A stretch of DNA of 6,752 bases from an uncultured Novosphingobium sp. (lineage in GTDB: Bacteria; Pseudomonadota; Alphaproteobacteria; Sphingomonadales; Sphingomonadaceae), in contig CALMBN010000261.1 of assembly GCA_937860195.1 (NCBI GenBank), positions 1 to 6,752 on the forward strand, read 5' to 3'. Made by a program: the position numbers and the translations under genes. Below the pieces are notes generated by a model, which saw nothing but the letters and a program-made list of their open reading frames with translations, did no database searches and was not told the origin of the DNA. This document shows, piece after piece, positions 1 through 6,371 of the stretch (positions are counted from its first letter, which is position 1; each line of letters starts with the position of its first letter).

Positions 1-201
1 CGCGCTGCTGTCAACGGGCTGCGTGCGGTAGATGTCGGCGCGCCCGATATCGATGCGCTTCGCCGAGAGCAGGACGCCTACATTGCCGCGCTTCAGTCAG
101 CTGACGTGACGGTTAGTGTTCTGCCGGCGCTCGAGGCGTATCCGGATAGTTTGTTCGTTGAGGATGTCGCGCTGGTGTTCACCGGCGCGGCGATCCTGCT
201 C
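1..201 (+). pseudogene. Fragment of dimethylarginine dimethylaminohydrolase (DDAH)
   Basis: Read in frame 1, the first 67 codons give VNGLRAVDVGAPD, then a helix ending DAYIAAL, then VLPALEAYPDSLFVEDVAL and GAAILL. This is the N-terminal pattern of DDAH, an amidinotransferase-superfamily hydrolase that cleaves methylated arginines to citrulline. The PDSxFVED stretch carries the Asp, Glu and Asp that line the substrate pocket in this family. The homology begins before the window edge and stops at about 196-201, where a full protein would continue with an RPGAPSR-type segment. The catalytic His and Cys regions are missing. The fragment runs without a stop into the next, unrelated piece, so it is a remnant, part of a fusion, or an assembly chimera. 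The family call is from recognition of the motif. Confidence 0.7.
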
Positions 202-1743
202 ATGCTCGGATTTTCATTCGCGTTCGCCGGCCCCGCCCAACAGATGGGTGTGCAGCGGCTGCTCCAGCTGAACGGCATGCCCGCGACGGCGACGCGCGAC
301 CCTGTGAGTGGTGCGCTGATCGCGCTCTGTGAAGCTGCCGTGCCGCTGGCGGGTGGGCGGACGGAGCCAGCCGAAGCGCTGCGGGCCTGGGTCCTCGAAC
401 ATGCTCCGGCATTCGGGCTGACCCCAGGCGAGGATGACGTCCGCCTCGAACGGAGCGAGCTCCTGATGGCCGGTCGACATCGCATCCAGCTTCGGCAGTA
501 CTGGCACGGTCTTCCGGTCGAAGGCGCCGATGCACGCGGCATCGTGGATGCCGATGGCCGCTTGCGGTTCCTGGCCGCGAACTTCCGCCCTGAGTTGTCG
601 GCTTCGATCGAACCCGTGATCCTGGGCGAGCGGGCCGATGTCGACGTGGTGGTCGAAATGGTTGGCGGCGCGGACGGACCGGCGCTGGCCCTGGCCCGCA
701 CCACGATCGAGGCCGGCAAAGCGCTGGTTACCGCCAACAAGGCAATGATTGCCCACCACGGGCTGGAACTGGCCGCCAAGGCTGAGGAAAAGCACGTCGC
801 GCTGAAATTCGAAGCAGCCGTCGCAGGCGGAATTCCGGTGATCAAAGGTCTGCGCGAAGGCGCTGCCGCCAACGAGATCAAGCGGGTTTACGGCATCCTC
901 AACGGGACCTGCAATTTCATTCTGACCGTGATGGAAGATACCGGGCGCGATTTTGCCGACGTGCTGACCGAGGCTCAGGCCAAGGGTTTTGCCGAGGCTG
1001 ATCCGGCTTTCGATGTCGAGGGTATCGATGCCGCACACAAACTTTCGATCCTTGCGGCGATCTCGTTTGGCTCCAAGCTCGATTTCAGCGCGGTTGAAAT
1101 TGCCGGGATCACCCGGCTGCGCGCCGCCGATATCGCCCAGGCCGCCTCGCTCGGCTATGTGATCCGGCTGATCGGGATGGCCGAGACCGAAGGCCAGGGC
1201 GCAGCAAAGGCCCTGTTTCAGCGAGTCCAGCCGCACCTCGTGCCAGTCGATCATCCTCTGGCCCACGTCGATGGTGCCACGAACGCCGTGGTGGCCGAGG
1301 GCGATTTTTCAGGCCGACTGCTGTTCCAGGGAGCCGGAGCCGGGGATGGTCCCACTGCCAGTGCGGTTGTAGCGGACCTGATCGATATCGCGCGTTCGTC
1401 GGCCAGCGGCGGCGAGGTCGGCAATGCCTTCTCGGTTCCGGTGGGCGAACTCGAAGCGCTGAGCCCAGCCGAAACCGGACACCGGCTGGGCCGCGCCTAT
1501 ATCCGCTTCATGGCCGCTGATCGCCCTGGTGTGCTGGCGGAAATCACCGCCGCGCTGCGTGATGCCGGGGTCTCGATCGAAAGCCTGATCCAGCAAGGTC
1601 GGGGCGGAGTGTCCGGCGATGCGATGGTTGCGATGGTCACCCACGAAGGGCCGGAAAGCGCAGTGAGCGAAGCGCTGCGGCTGCTCGAAGGCTCTGAAAG
1701 CCTGACCGAACCGCCCCTGGTGCTGCAGATTTTGGGCGACTAG
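1..1743 (+). CDS. hom: Homoserine dehydrogenase (C-terminal ~370 aa) in a chimeric open frame
   Basis: Homoserine dehydrogenase reduces aspartate-semialdehyde to homoserine in the cytoplasm, for threonine and methionine synthesis. From about 631 the frame matches this family: VVVEMVGGADGP, then VTANKAM with its conserved Lys at 739-741, GILNGTCNF at about 892-918, and the signature EADPAFDVEGIDAAHKL with the catalytic-type Lys at 1039-1041. A C-terminal ACT domain (about 1498-1740, DRPGVLAEITAALRDAGVSIE) is the usual site of threonine feedback control. The family is normally about 430 aa and begins with a GxGxxG Rossmann strand. Those first 60-70 residues are absent. In their place, in phase, stand a DDAH fragment and a signal peptide plus FTP domain, listed separately. 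The frame is open to the window start; the GTG at 106 lies inside the DDAH-like part and is not a convincing start. As written, the product could not bind NAD(P) normally. Identity of the C-terminal part is firm; the integrity of the gene is doubtful. Confidence 0.85.
   Translation, partial: RAAVNGLRAVDVGAPDIDALRREQDAYIAALQSADVTVSVLPALEAYPDSLFVEDVALVFTGAAILLMLGFSFAFAGPAQQMGVQRLLQLNGMPATATRDPVSGALIALCEAAVPLAGGRTEPAEALRAWVLEHAPAFGLTPGEDDVRLERSELLMAGRHRIQLRQYWHGLPVEGADARGIVDADGRLRFLAANFRPELSASIEPVILGERADVDVVVEMVGGADGPALALARTTIEAGKALVTANKAMIAHHGLELAAKAEEKHVALKFEAAVAGGIPVIKGLREGAAANEIKRVYGILNGTCNFILTVMEDTGRDFADVLTEAQAKGFAEADPAFDVEGIDAAHKLSILAAISFGSKLDFSAVEIAGITRLRAADIAQAASLGYVIRLIGMAETEGQGAAKALFQRVQPHLVPVDHPLAHVDGATNAVVAEGDFSGRLLFQGAGAGDGPTASAVVADLIDIARSSASGGEVGNAFSVPVGELEALSPAETGHRLGRAYIRFMAADRPGVLAEITAALRDAGVSIESLIQQGRGGVSGDAMVAMVTHEGPESAVSEALRLLEGSESLTEPPLVLQILGD
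190..600 (+). other. Signal peptide plus FTP-type (thermolysin/fungalysin) propeptide segment embedded in the hom frame
   Basis: Between the DDAH and Hom parts lies a segment of about 135 residues unlike either. It starts with a hydrophobic run, ILLMLGFSFAFAGPAQ (about 193-240), that looks like the core and AxA cleavage site of a Sec signal peptide. After it come RLLQLNGMPATATRDPVSGAL and a helix EALRAWVLEHAPAFGL, then RIQLRQYWHGLPVEGADARGIVDADGRLRFL (about 481-573). The last block has the strand-turn pattern of FTP domains, the inhibitory propeptides of M4 and M36 metallopeptidases (typically QxYxGlPVxGxxxxxxxDxxGxL). No peptidase catalytic domain (HExxH) follows; the frame passes into Hom at about 600-631. 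A secretory propeptide in the middle of a cytoplasmic enzyme makes no functional sense, which favours rearrangement or misassembly. Family call moderate. Confidence 0.6.
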
Positions 1744-2195
1744 GGCTCAGTCGTCTCATTCTTGGCGATCTTGTCAGCATCCGATCCCGGCGGGGCTTCG
1801 GGCAGCTTGGTCACATCGACGTAGTAGACCGGCGGCGGAGCCCAGCCGCCGACGATGCAGTTGGGCTTGCCCCGGCATGAACCGTGATCAAACTGCGGCG
1901 CGCGCGGAATCCCGTTGTTCAGCGCGCGGCGCCCCTCCAGCGTGCCCGGATCAGGCGGCGCGCGATCAACCTGCTGATCTTCGCCGCGATCAACGCAGAC
2001 AACGATTTCGTCGCTGCCCGGTTTCGGGCGGCACCGCGTACGGGGATCGGGAACGCCGGTGACTGCCTTGGCAGCTTCGATCCGCTCGGCAACTTTGCGG
2101 TCGAGCGCATCCGGGCCGGACTGGGCCAGGGCCGGGCCGGCCAAGTTCAGCGCCAGAACCAGAAACAACCACCGCACTAACCTATCCTTGTTCAT
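1740..2195 (-). CDS. Small secreted four-cysteine protein, sphingomonad type, unknown function
   Basis: The protein is 151 aa from the ATG at 2195-2193. Residues 1-24 form a Sec signal peptide: NKDR and an Arg at the N-terminus, a LFLVLALNLAG core, and ALA before Q25. The mature part is hydrophilic and Pro-rich, with a short helix (about 30-46), then TRCRPKPGSDEIVVCVDRGED (about 54-73), a Cys pair at 107 and 113, and a WAPPPVYYVDV segment. Four Cys (55, 67, 107, 113) suggest two periplasmic disulfides. The C-x(n)-DEIVVC pattern recurs in short hypothetical exported proteins of sphingomonads, from memory. A longer in-frame start exists upstream at 2594, but it would run through glpX antisense, and the signal peptide marks this ATG as the true one. 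The upstream Shine-Dalgarno (SD) region is weak (GGGCGG). The gene converges on hom, with the stops overlapping in CTAG at 1740-1743. Function is not recognised. Confidence 0.75.
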   Translation of the reverse strand: MNKDRLVRWLFLVLALNLAGPALAQSGPDALDRKVAERIEAAKAVTGVPDPRTRCRPKPGSDEIVVCVDRGEDQQVDRAPPDPGTLEGRRALNNGIPRAPQFDHGSCRGKPNCIVGGWAPPPVYYVDVTKLPEAPPGSDADKIAKNETTEP

Positions 2196-2333
2196 GACTT
2201 GCCGCCCGGCAAGGAGGCCAGCAGCGCTTAATCGCCGATGAATGCCGGAGGCAAGCTGCTGCCCCTCGACAGCGCAGGAGGCCGGGTCTAAGCGCGCCGC
2301 AGCATACCTATTCATCGGAGCAAGTTCGGCCTC
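2196..2333. promoter_or_regulatory. Divergent intergenic region between the small secreted-protein gene and glpX
   Basis: These 138 bp separate two divergently transcribed genes, so they should hold both promoters. No sigma70-like pair is clear enough to name. Two structures are visible. One is a hairpin CTTGCC-GCCC-GGCAAG at 2198-2213, directly upstream of the minus-strand start and overlapping its ribosome-binding region. The other is a widely spaced inverted repeat, CCGATGAAT (2235-2243) and ATTCATCGG (2310-2318), whose right copy ends just before the glpX ATG and includes its GG(AG) ribosome site. The promoter assignment is inferred from gene orientation only. Confidence 0.4.
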
Positions 2334-3320
2334 ATGACCCAGCCTTCTACCCCTGCCAGCCAGGTTCTCGACCGCGTTCTGGTGCTCGAAATGGTCCGGG
2401 TGACCGAAGCCGCTGCGATCGGTGCTTCCAAGCTGATCGGACGGGGCGACGAAAAGGCCGCCGATGCCGCGGCGGTCGAGGCGATGCGGGCCGCGCTCAA
2501 CGAATTGGCCATGGACGGCACTGTGGTGATCGGCGAAGGCGAGCGCGACGAAGCGCCGATGCTCTACATCGGTGAAAAGGTCGGCTCGGCTCAAGGCACT
2601 GGCCCCAGGATCGATATCGCACTCGATCCGCTGGAAGGCACCACGATCACTGCCAAGGGCGGGCCCAACGCGCTCGCCGTGCTGGCGGTGGCCGAAGAAG
2701 GCAACCTGCTCAATGCGCCGGATGTCTACATGGATAAACTGGCAGTCGGCCCGGGCTATCCCGAAGGGATTATCGATCTGGCTAAGTCACCCACCGAAAA
2801 CGTCAAGGCGGTGGCTGCGGCCAAAGGCGTCGCGCCAGGCGATATCATTGTCTGCGTGCTCGATCGGCCGCGCCATGCCGCCCTGATCGAAGAACTGCGC
2901 GAACTGGGCTGCGGGGTGGTGCTGATCGGCGATGGCGATGTTGCAGGCGTGATCGCGGTGACCAATCCCGATACCACCATCGACCTCTACATGGGCCAGG
3001 GCGGCGCCCCCGAAGGCGTGCTTGCGGCAGCTGCGCTGCGCTGCGTCGGCGGGCAGTTCAACGGACGGCTGGTGTTCCGCAACGCCGATGAAAAATCCCG
3101 CGCTGCCAAGTGGGGGATCGCCGATCTGAACAAGATCTACACACTGGGCGAACTGGCCAAGGGCGATTGCATTTTTGCTGCCACCGGGGTCACCGACGGC
3201 TCGCTGCTCAAGGGCGTGAAGCGGATGAAGGATGGCCTGATCACAACCCATTCGGTGGTGATGCGGGCCAGCACCGGAACCGTCCGCTGGGTCAGCGGCG
3301 AGCACCGCAACAAGCGCTGA
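2334..3320 (+). CDS. glpX: Class II fructose-1,6-bisphosphatase GlpX
   Basis: The enzyme hydrolyses fructose 1,6-bisphosphate to fructose 6-phosphate in gluconeogenesis, in the cytoplasm, with Mg2+ or Mn2+. The 328-aa length is within the family range (E. coli GlpX is about 336). The four metal ligands known for E. coli GlpX (D33, E57, D85, E88) correspond by motif to D44 in [13 protein letters not shown]68 in [18 protein letters not shown], and D98 and E101 in [10 protein letters not shown]. Other conserved blocks are [54 protein letters not shown] and [15 protein letters not shown]. The ATG at 2334 has a GGAG at 2317-2320, rather far upstream. Hom followed closely by glpX is an arrangement I associate with sphingomonads. 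Here the small minus-strand gene lies between them, so glpX probably has its own promoter in 2196-2333. In some bacteria GlpX also acts on sedoheptulose 1,7-bisphosphate; nothing here shows that. Confidence 0.95.
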   Translation: MTQPSTPASQVLDRVLVLEMVRVTEAAAIGASKLIGRGDEKAADAAAVEAMRAALNELAMDGTVVIGEGERDEAPMLYIGEKVGSAQGTGPRIDIALDPLEGTTITAKGGPNALAVLAVAEEGNLLNAPDVYMDKLAVGPGYPEGIIDLAKSPTENVKAVAAAKGVAPGDIIVCVLDRPRHAALIEELRELGCGVVLIGDGDVAGVIAVTNPDTTIDLYMGQGGAPEGVLAAAALRCVGGQFNGRLVFRNADEKSRAAKWGIADLNKIYTLGELAKGDCIFAATGVTDGSLLKGVKRMKDGLITTHSVVMRASTGTVRWVSGEHRNKR

Positions 3321-3330
3321 TCCACACCTT

Positions 3331-3355
3331 CGCGAATGCACGCCTTGCATTCGCG
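3331..3355 (+). terminator. Perfect 10-bp hairpin between glpX and prs
   Basis: CGCGAATGCA (3331-3340) and TGCATTCGCG (3346-3355) form a perfect 10-bp stem with a 5-nt loop, starting 10 bp after the glpX stop. The position suits a glpX terminator or an RNA-stabilising 3' hairpin. No U-run follows, so it is not a textbook intrinsic terminator. A TTGACT at 3362-3367, just after the hairpin, could be the -35 of a prs promoter, but its -10 partner is poor. Confidence 0.4.
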
Positions 3356-3412
3356 CTGCCCTTGACTAAGGCCCGCCAGGGTCTGACTCAGCGCGGTGAA
3401 AGGGCAACACGC

Positions 3413-4348
3413 ATGAAAATCCTGGCCGGGAATTCGAACCTGCCGCTGGCGCAGGCGATTGCGGACTATCTTGAACTGCCGCTGACCAAGGCCGACGTGC
3501 GCAAGTTCGCCGATGACGAAGTCTTCGTCGAAATTCACGAGAACGTCCGCGGTGAGGATGTGTTCGTGGTCCAGTCGACCAGTGCGCCGGCCAATGACAA
3601 CCTGATGGAACTGCTGATCTGTATCGATGCGCTGCGCCGCTCTTCGGCCAAGCGGATCACGGCAGTGGTGCCCTATTTCGGCTATGCCCGGCAGGACCGC
3701 AAGCCGGGCCCGCGCACGCCGATTTCGGCCAAGCTGGTCGCCAACCTGATCACCCAGGCCGGAGCCGACCGGGTGCTGGCGGTTGACCTGCACGCCGGGC
3801 AGATTCAGGGCTTTTTCGATATCCCGACCGACAACCTCTATGGCGCGCCGGTGATGGCGGCTGACATCCTTCAGCGCACCGGGGGTGAGAACCTGATGGT
3901 GGTTTCGCCCGATGTCGGCGGGGTTGTCCGCGCCCGGGCATTGTCCAAGCGGATCCACGATGCTCCGCTGTCGATCGTCGACAAACGCCGCGACAAGCCG
4001 GGTTCGTCCGAAGTGATGAACATCATCGGTGATGTAAAAGGTTGGGACTGCATCCTGATCGATGACATCATCGATTCGGGTGGCACCCTGTGCAATGCAG
4101 CTGGCGCGCTGATGGAGGCGGGGGCCAAGAGCGTGACTGCCTATCTGACCCACGGGGTGCTTTCCGGCACTGCGGTCGAGCGGGTCACCGCTTCGGCGCT
4201 GAAGGAACTGGTGATCACCGATTCGATCCAGCCGACCGCCGCCGCACTTGCCTCGCCCAAGGTCCGGATCCTTCCGATCGCGCCATTGATTGGCGAAGCG
4301 ATCCACCGGATTGCCGAGGAAAGCTCGGTTTCGAGCCTGTGGGATTGA
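3413..4348 (+). CDS. prs: Ribose-phosphate pyrophosphokinase (PRPP synthetase)
   Basis: The enzyme makes 5-phosphoribosyl 1-diphosphate from ribose 5-phosphate and ATP, supplying purine, pyrimidine, NAD and histidine synthesis in the cytoplasm. The 311-aa length is usual (about 310-320). Visible family blocks in order: an N-terminal phosphoribosyltransferase-like half with [24 protein letters not shown] (residues 32-55); the catalytic segment [22 protein letters not shown] (87-108); [11 protein letters not shown] with its His at 127; SIVDKRR (187-193) with the catalytic Lys191 and Arg193; and the PRPP-binding loop [11 protein letters not shown] (215-225). The ATG at 3413 is chosen because homology begins at MKILAGN and AAAGGG (3399-3404) is a good ribosome site 8 nt upstream. 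The frame is open further upstream, but that part lies in glpX in another phase. The gene ends just before the 4353-4415 palindrome and may be separated from the ATPase gene by it. Confidence 0.96.
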   Translation: MKILAGNSNLPLAQAIADYLELPLTKADVRKFADDEVFVEIHENVRGEDVFVVQSTSAPANDNLMELLICIDALRRSSAKRITAVVPYFGYARQDRKPGPRTPISAKLVANLITQAGADRVLAVDLHAGQIQGFFDIPTDNLYGAPVMAADILQRTGGENLMVVSPDVGGVVRARALSKRIHDAPLSIVDKRRDKPGSSEVMNIIGDVKGWDCILIDDIIDSGGTLCNAAGALMEAGAKSVTAYLTHGVLSGTAVERVTASALKELVITDSIQPTAAALASPKVRILPIAPLIGEAIHRIAEESSVSSLWD

Positions 4349-4352
4349 TGCT

Positions 4353-4415
4353 ATTTATACCGAGTTTATCCCAGTTTACAAAAAAACGATAAACTGGCAT
4401 AAACTCGGTATAAAT
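4353..4415. repeat. 63-bp AT-rich palindrome overlapping the AAA ATPase start codon; probable operator
   Basis: The left arm ATTTATACCGAGTTTAT (4353-4369) pairs perfectly with ATAAACTCGGTATAAAT (4399-4415). After one C/C mismatch (4370/4398) the stem resumes with CCAGTTTA (4371-4378) and TAAACTGG (4390-4397). That gives 25 paired positions, one mismatch and an 11-nt loop that contains seven consecutive A (4380-4386). Each arm holds two 10-bp copies of a CCSAGTTTAY-like motif: 4360-4369 and 4370-4379 on the plus strand, and 4399-4408 and 4389-4398 on the minus strand. Adjacent copies are therefore one helical turn apart. The start codon ATG (4414-4416) begins inside the right arm, and no Shine-Dalgarno sequence is visible. 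The inverted repeat is read directly from the sequence; its role as a protein-binding operator or a translation-blocking hairpin is inference. Confidence 0.85.
4375..4403 (+). promoter_or_regulatory. Candidate sigma70 promoter inside the palindrome
   Basis: TTTACA (4375-4380), 17 bp, then CATAAA (4398-4403) resembles a -35/-10 pair. Transcription would start near 4410, giving an almost leaderless mRNA for the ATPase gene at 4414, which agrees with the lack of a ribosome site. A second pair in similar phase, TTTATC (4365-4370) and GATAAA (4388-4393), also has a 17-bp spacer; the repeat structure generates both. A protein bound to the palindrome would cover either promoter. AT-rich repeats readily give such matches, so this is tentative. 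Confidence 0.3.
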
Positions 4416-5586
4416 GGACCCAAGACGGAATCCTTTTGCCCCCGGGGCAGGCACCCCGCCGCCCGAACTGGCTGGCCGCGATGCGCTTCGCGAGCGGGTT
4501 GCGGTCACACTGGACCGCATCCGCGCGGGTCGCGCTGCCCAAAGTGTAATCCTCTATGGCTTGCGAGGCGTAGGAAAAACCGTGCTGCTTGCTGCGATGC
4601 GCCGGGATGCCGAGGCGCATGGTCTGACCGTGATTTCGATCGAAGCACCCGAAGGGCGATCTTTGCCCGCAGTTCTGGCACCCGCCTTGCGCGCGGCGCT
4701 GCTGCGGCTCGACCGGCTCAAAGGGGCCGGCGACAAGGTCAGTCGGGCGCTGGCTGCACTGGCAGGGTTCGTGAAGCTTAAAGCTACTTACGGCGATCTG
4801 GCCATCGCGATCGAACATGACAGCGAACCGGGATTGGCCGACAGCGGCGATCTCGAAGCAGACCTGACCGACCTGGTCCGCGCGCTGGGTGAAGCGGCGG
4901 CCGAACGCGGCACCGCTGCCGTTCTGTTTGTCGATGAGCTGCAATATGTTCCCGAAGAACAGCTGGCCGCGCTGATCGTGGCGCTCCATGCGGCAAGCCA
5001 GAACCAGTTGCCGGTAACTCTGATCGGCGCCGGTCTGCCACAGTTGCTCGGGCAGATGGGCCGCGCAAAGTCCTATGCGGAACGGTTGTTCGCGTTTGAG
5101 ATGATTGGTGCGCTCGATCTTGCCGCAGCGGATGCGGCGCTGCGGCATCCGATCGAACAGCAAGGTGAGCGGATTCAACCAGCGGCGGTGGCTGCAATCC
5201 ATGCCGCCACCGAAGGCTATGCCTATTTCCTGCAAGAATGGGGCAAACAAAGCTGGGACGTGGCGGAACACTCACCGATTACGATCGCCGACGTGGAAAC
5301 AGCCCAGACGTCAGCGCTGGCGCAACTGGATCAAAGCTTCTTCCGGGTCCGGCTTGACCGCCTGTCGCCGTCGGAAAAGCGCTATGTTCTGGCGATGGCG
5401 CAACTTGGCCCCGGCCCGCAGCGCTCAGGCGAAATTGCCCAGGCCATGGGGGTCAAGGTCACCACGGTCGCGCCGATCCGCAGCAGCTTGATTACCAAAG
5501 GGATGGTCTACAGCCCCGGACACGGTGATACAGCCTTCACCGTGCCGATGTTCGATGCCTATATTCGCCGCACGATGATCGGATGA
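4414..5586 (+). CDS. ORC/STAND-like AAA ATPase with C-terminal winged helix
   Basis: The 390-aa protein belongs to the stand-alone ATP-binding proteins of the AAA_16/ORC-Cdc6-like group. It opens with NPFAPGAGTPPPELAGRDALRE (6-27), an entry segment I recognise from similar proteins in actinobacteria and other phyla. Walker A is GLRGVGKT (49-56, Lys55) and Walker B is VLFVDELQ (170-177, Asp174 and Glu175). A sensor-1-like strand VTLIGAGLPQ lies at 201-210. A lid segment ATEGYAYFLQEWGKQSW (265-281) follows. Residues about 315-390 (LSPSEKRYVLAMAQLGPG, then GEIAQAMGVKVTTVAPIRSSLITKGMV) read as a winged helix, so DNA binding is likely. There is no signal peptide or membrane segment. The start is fixed by the family N-terminus; it lacks an SD and lies in the palindrome arm. 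The gene overlaps the HisN gene by ATGA. The biological role of the family is not known to me. Autoregulation through the palindrome, or a role in mobility or defence, is inference. Confidence 0.85.
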   Translation: MDPRRNPFAPGAGTPPPELAGRDALRERVAVTLDRIRAGRAAQSVILYGLRGVGKTVLLAAMRRDAEAHGLTVISIEAPEGRSLPAVLAPALRAALLRLDRLKGAGDKVSRALAALAGFVKLKATYGDLAIAIEHDSEPGLADSGDLEADLTDLVRALGEAAAERGTAAVLFVDELQYVPEEQLAALIVALHAASQNQLPVTLIGAGLPQLLGQMGRAKSYAERLFAFEMIGALDLAAADAALRHPIEQQGERIQPAAVAAIHAATEGYAYFLQEWGKQSWDVAEHSPITIADVETAQTSALAQLDQSFFRVRLDRLSPSEKRYVLAMAQLGPGPQRSGEIAQAMGVKVTTVAPIRSSLITKGMVYSPGHGDTAFTVPMFDAYIRRTMIG

Positions 5587-6371
5587 CCATGAACCTCACC
5601 AACGAAATCGCCCTTGCCCACCGTCTGGCCGATGCGGCGCGGTCGGCAATCCTGCCATTGTTTCGCACGCCGGTCAGCAGCGAGCGCAAGGCCGATGCCA
5701 CGCCGGTGACATTGGCTGATCGCGCTGCAGAGGAAGCGATGCGGCGGCTGATCAAGTCCGAATTCCCGCGCGATGCGATCCACGGGGAGGAGTTCGGAGC
5801 GGAGCCGGGCACGTCGGGCCGAACCTGGGTGCTCGATCCGATCGACGGGACGACTGCGTTCCTGGCTGGACGGCCCATCTTCGGCACCTTGATAGCGCTG
5901 GTGGTCGAAGGCTGGCCGGTGCTGGGAATGATCGATCAGGCGGTGCTGGGGGAACGCTGGCTGGGCGTGACCGGGAAGCCGACCACGTTGAACGGCCAGC
6001 CGGTCCGGACCCGCGCCTGCCGCACGCTCGCCGATGCCGCGCTCGCGACCACCGGGCCGCATTACTTTGATGATCATGACGGCGGGCACTTCATGGGTCT
6101 CGCCGCCAAGACCGATCACAAGCGGATGGTGATGGGCGGGGATTGCTACAATTACGCGATGCTGGCGAGCGGCCATATCGACGTGGTCTGCGAGGCCAAC
6201 CTCAAGCTGCATGACTATGCCGCGCTGGTCCCTGTGGTCGAAGGCGCAGGCGGGACGATGTGTGATTGGAACGGCGACCCCTTGCATGCTGCCAGCGACG
6301 GGCATGTGCTCGCGCTGGGTGATCCGGCGCGGCTCGAGGATGTCGTTGCGGCCTTGGCCTGTCATCATTGA
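5583..6371 (+). CDS. hisN: Inositol-monophosphatase-family protein, probable histidinol-phosphatase HisN
   Basis: This Mg2+-dependent phosphatase of 262 aa most resembles the HisN type, which removes phosphate from L-histidinol phosphate, the penultimate step of histidine synthesis in bacteria without an HisB- or PHP-type phosphatase. Metal-site motifs of the superfamily are seen: IHGEEFG (66-72), WVLDPIDGTTAFLAGRPIFGTLIAL (82-106, Asp85 and Asp88), and LHDYAALVPVVEGAGG (209-224, Asp211). The Tyr after that Asp, VLGMIDQ with ERWLG, and the GDCYNYAMLASGHIDVV block favour HisN over inositol monophosphatase or CysQ. The ATG at 5583 overlaps the ATPase stop (ATGA), and a second in-frame ATG lies at 5589; either could be used, and homology cannot separate them. 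Overlap with the ATPase implies translational coupling. Prs upstream makes PRPP, the first substrate of histidine synthesis, so the neighbourhood fits. Substrate assignment is by motif only. Confidence 0.85.
   Translation: MTMNLTNEIALAHRLADAARSAILPLFRTPVSSERKADATPVTLADRAAEEAMRRLIKSEFPRDAIHGEEFGAEPGTSGRTWVLDPIDGTTAFLAGRPIFGTLIALVVEGWPVLGMIDQAVLGERWLGVTGKPTTLNGQPVRTRACRTLADAALATTGPHYFDDHDGGHFMGLAAKTDHKRMVMGGDCYNYAMLASGHIDVVCEANLKLHDYAALVPVVEGAGGTMCDWNGDPLHAASDGHVLALGDPARLEDVVAALACHH

Noticed and set aside
214..1266. Long minus-strand open frame opposite hom
   Set aside because: Shadow of the plus-strand coding frame in high-GC DNA; its translation shows no family motif, while the plus frame carries Hom signatures.
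3110..3412. N-terminal extension of the prs frame into glpX
   Set aside because: The extension overlaps glpX in another phase and reads as a shadow; homology and a good ribosome site both point to the ATG at 3413.
3137..4306. 389-codon minus-strand open frame opposite glpX and prs
   Set aside because: It spans two well-identified genes and their gap, is low in recognisable domain content, and is explained by codon bias on the plus strand.
4353..4415. The palindrome as an ordinary intrinsic terminator of prs
   Set aside because: The stem is AT-rich with no trailing T-run, and it extends into the next gene's start codon, so a terminator role alone does not explain it.
4290..4781. 163-codon plus-strand frame crossing the palindrome
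   Set aside because: It overlaps the ATPase in another phase and its translation is Arg/Cys-rich without motifs; the ATPase frame has Walker A and B.
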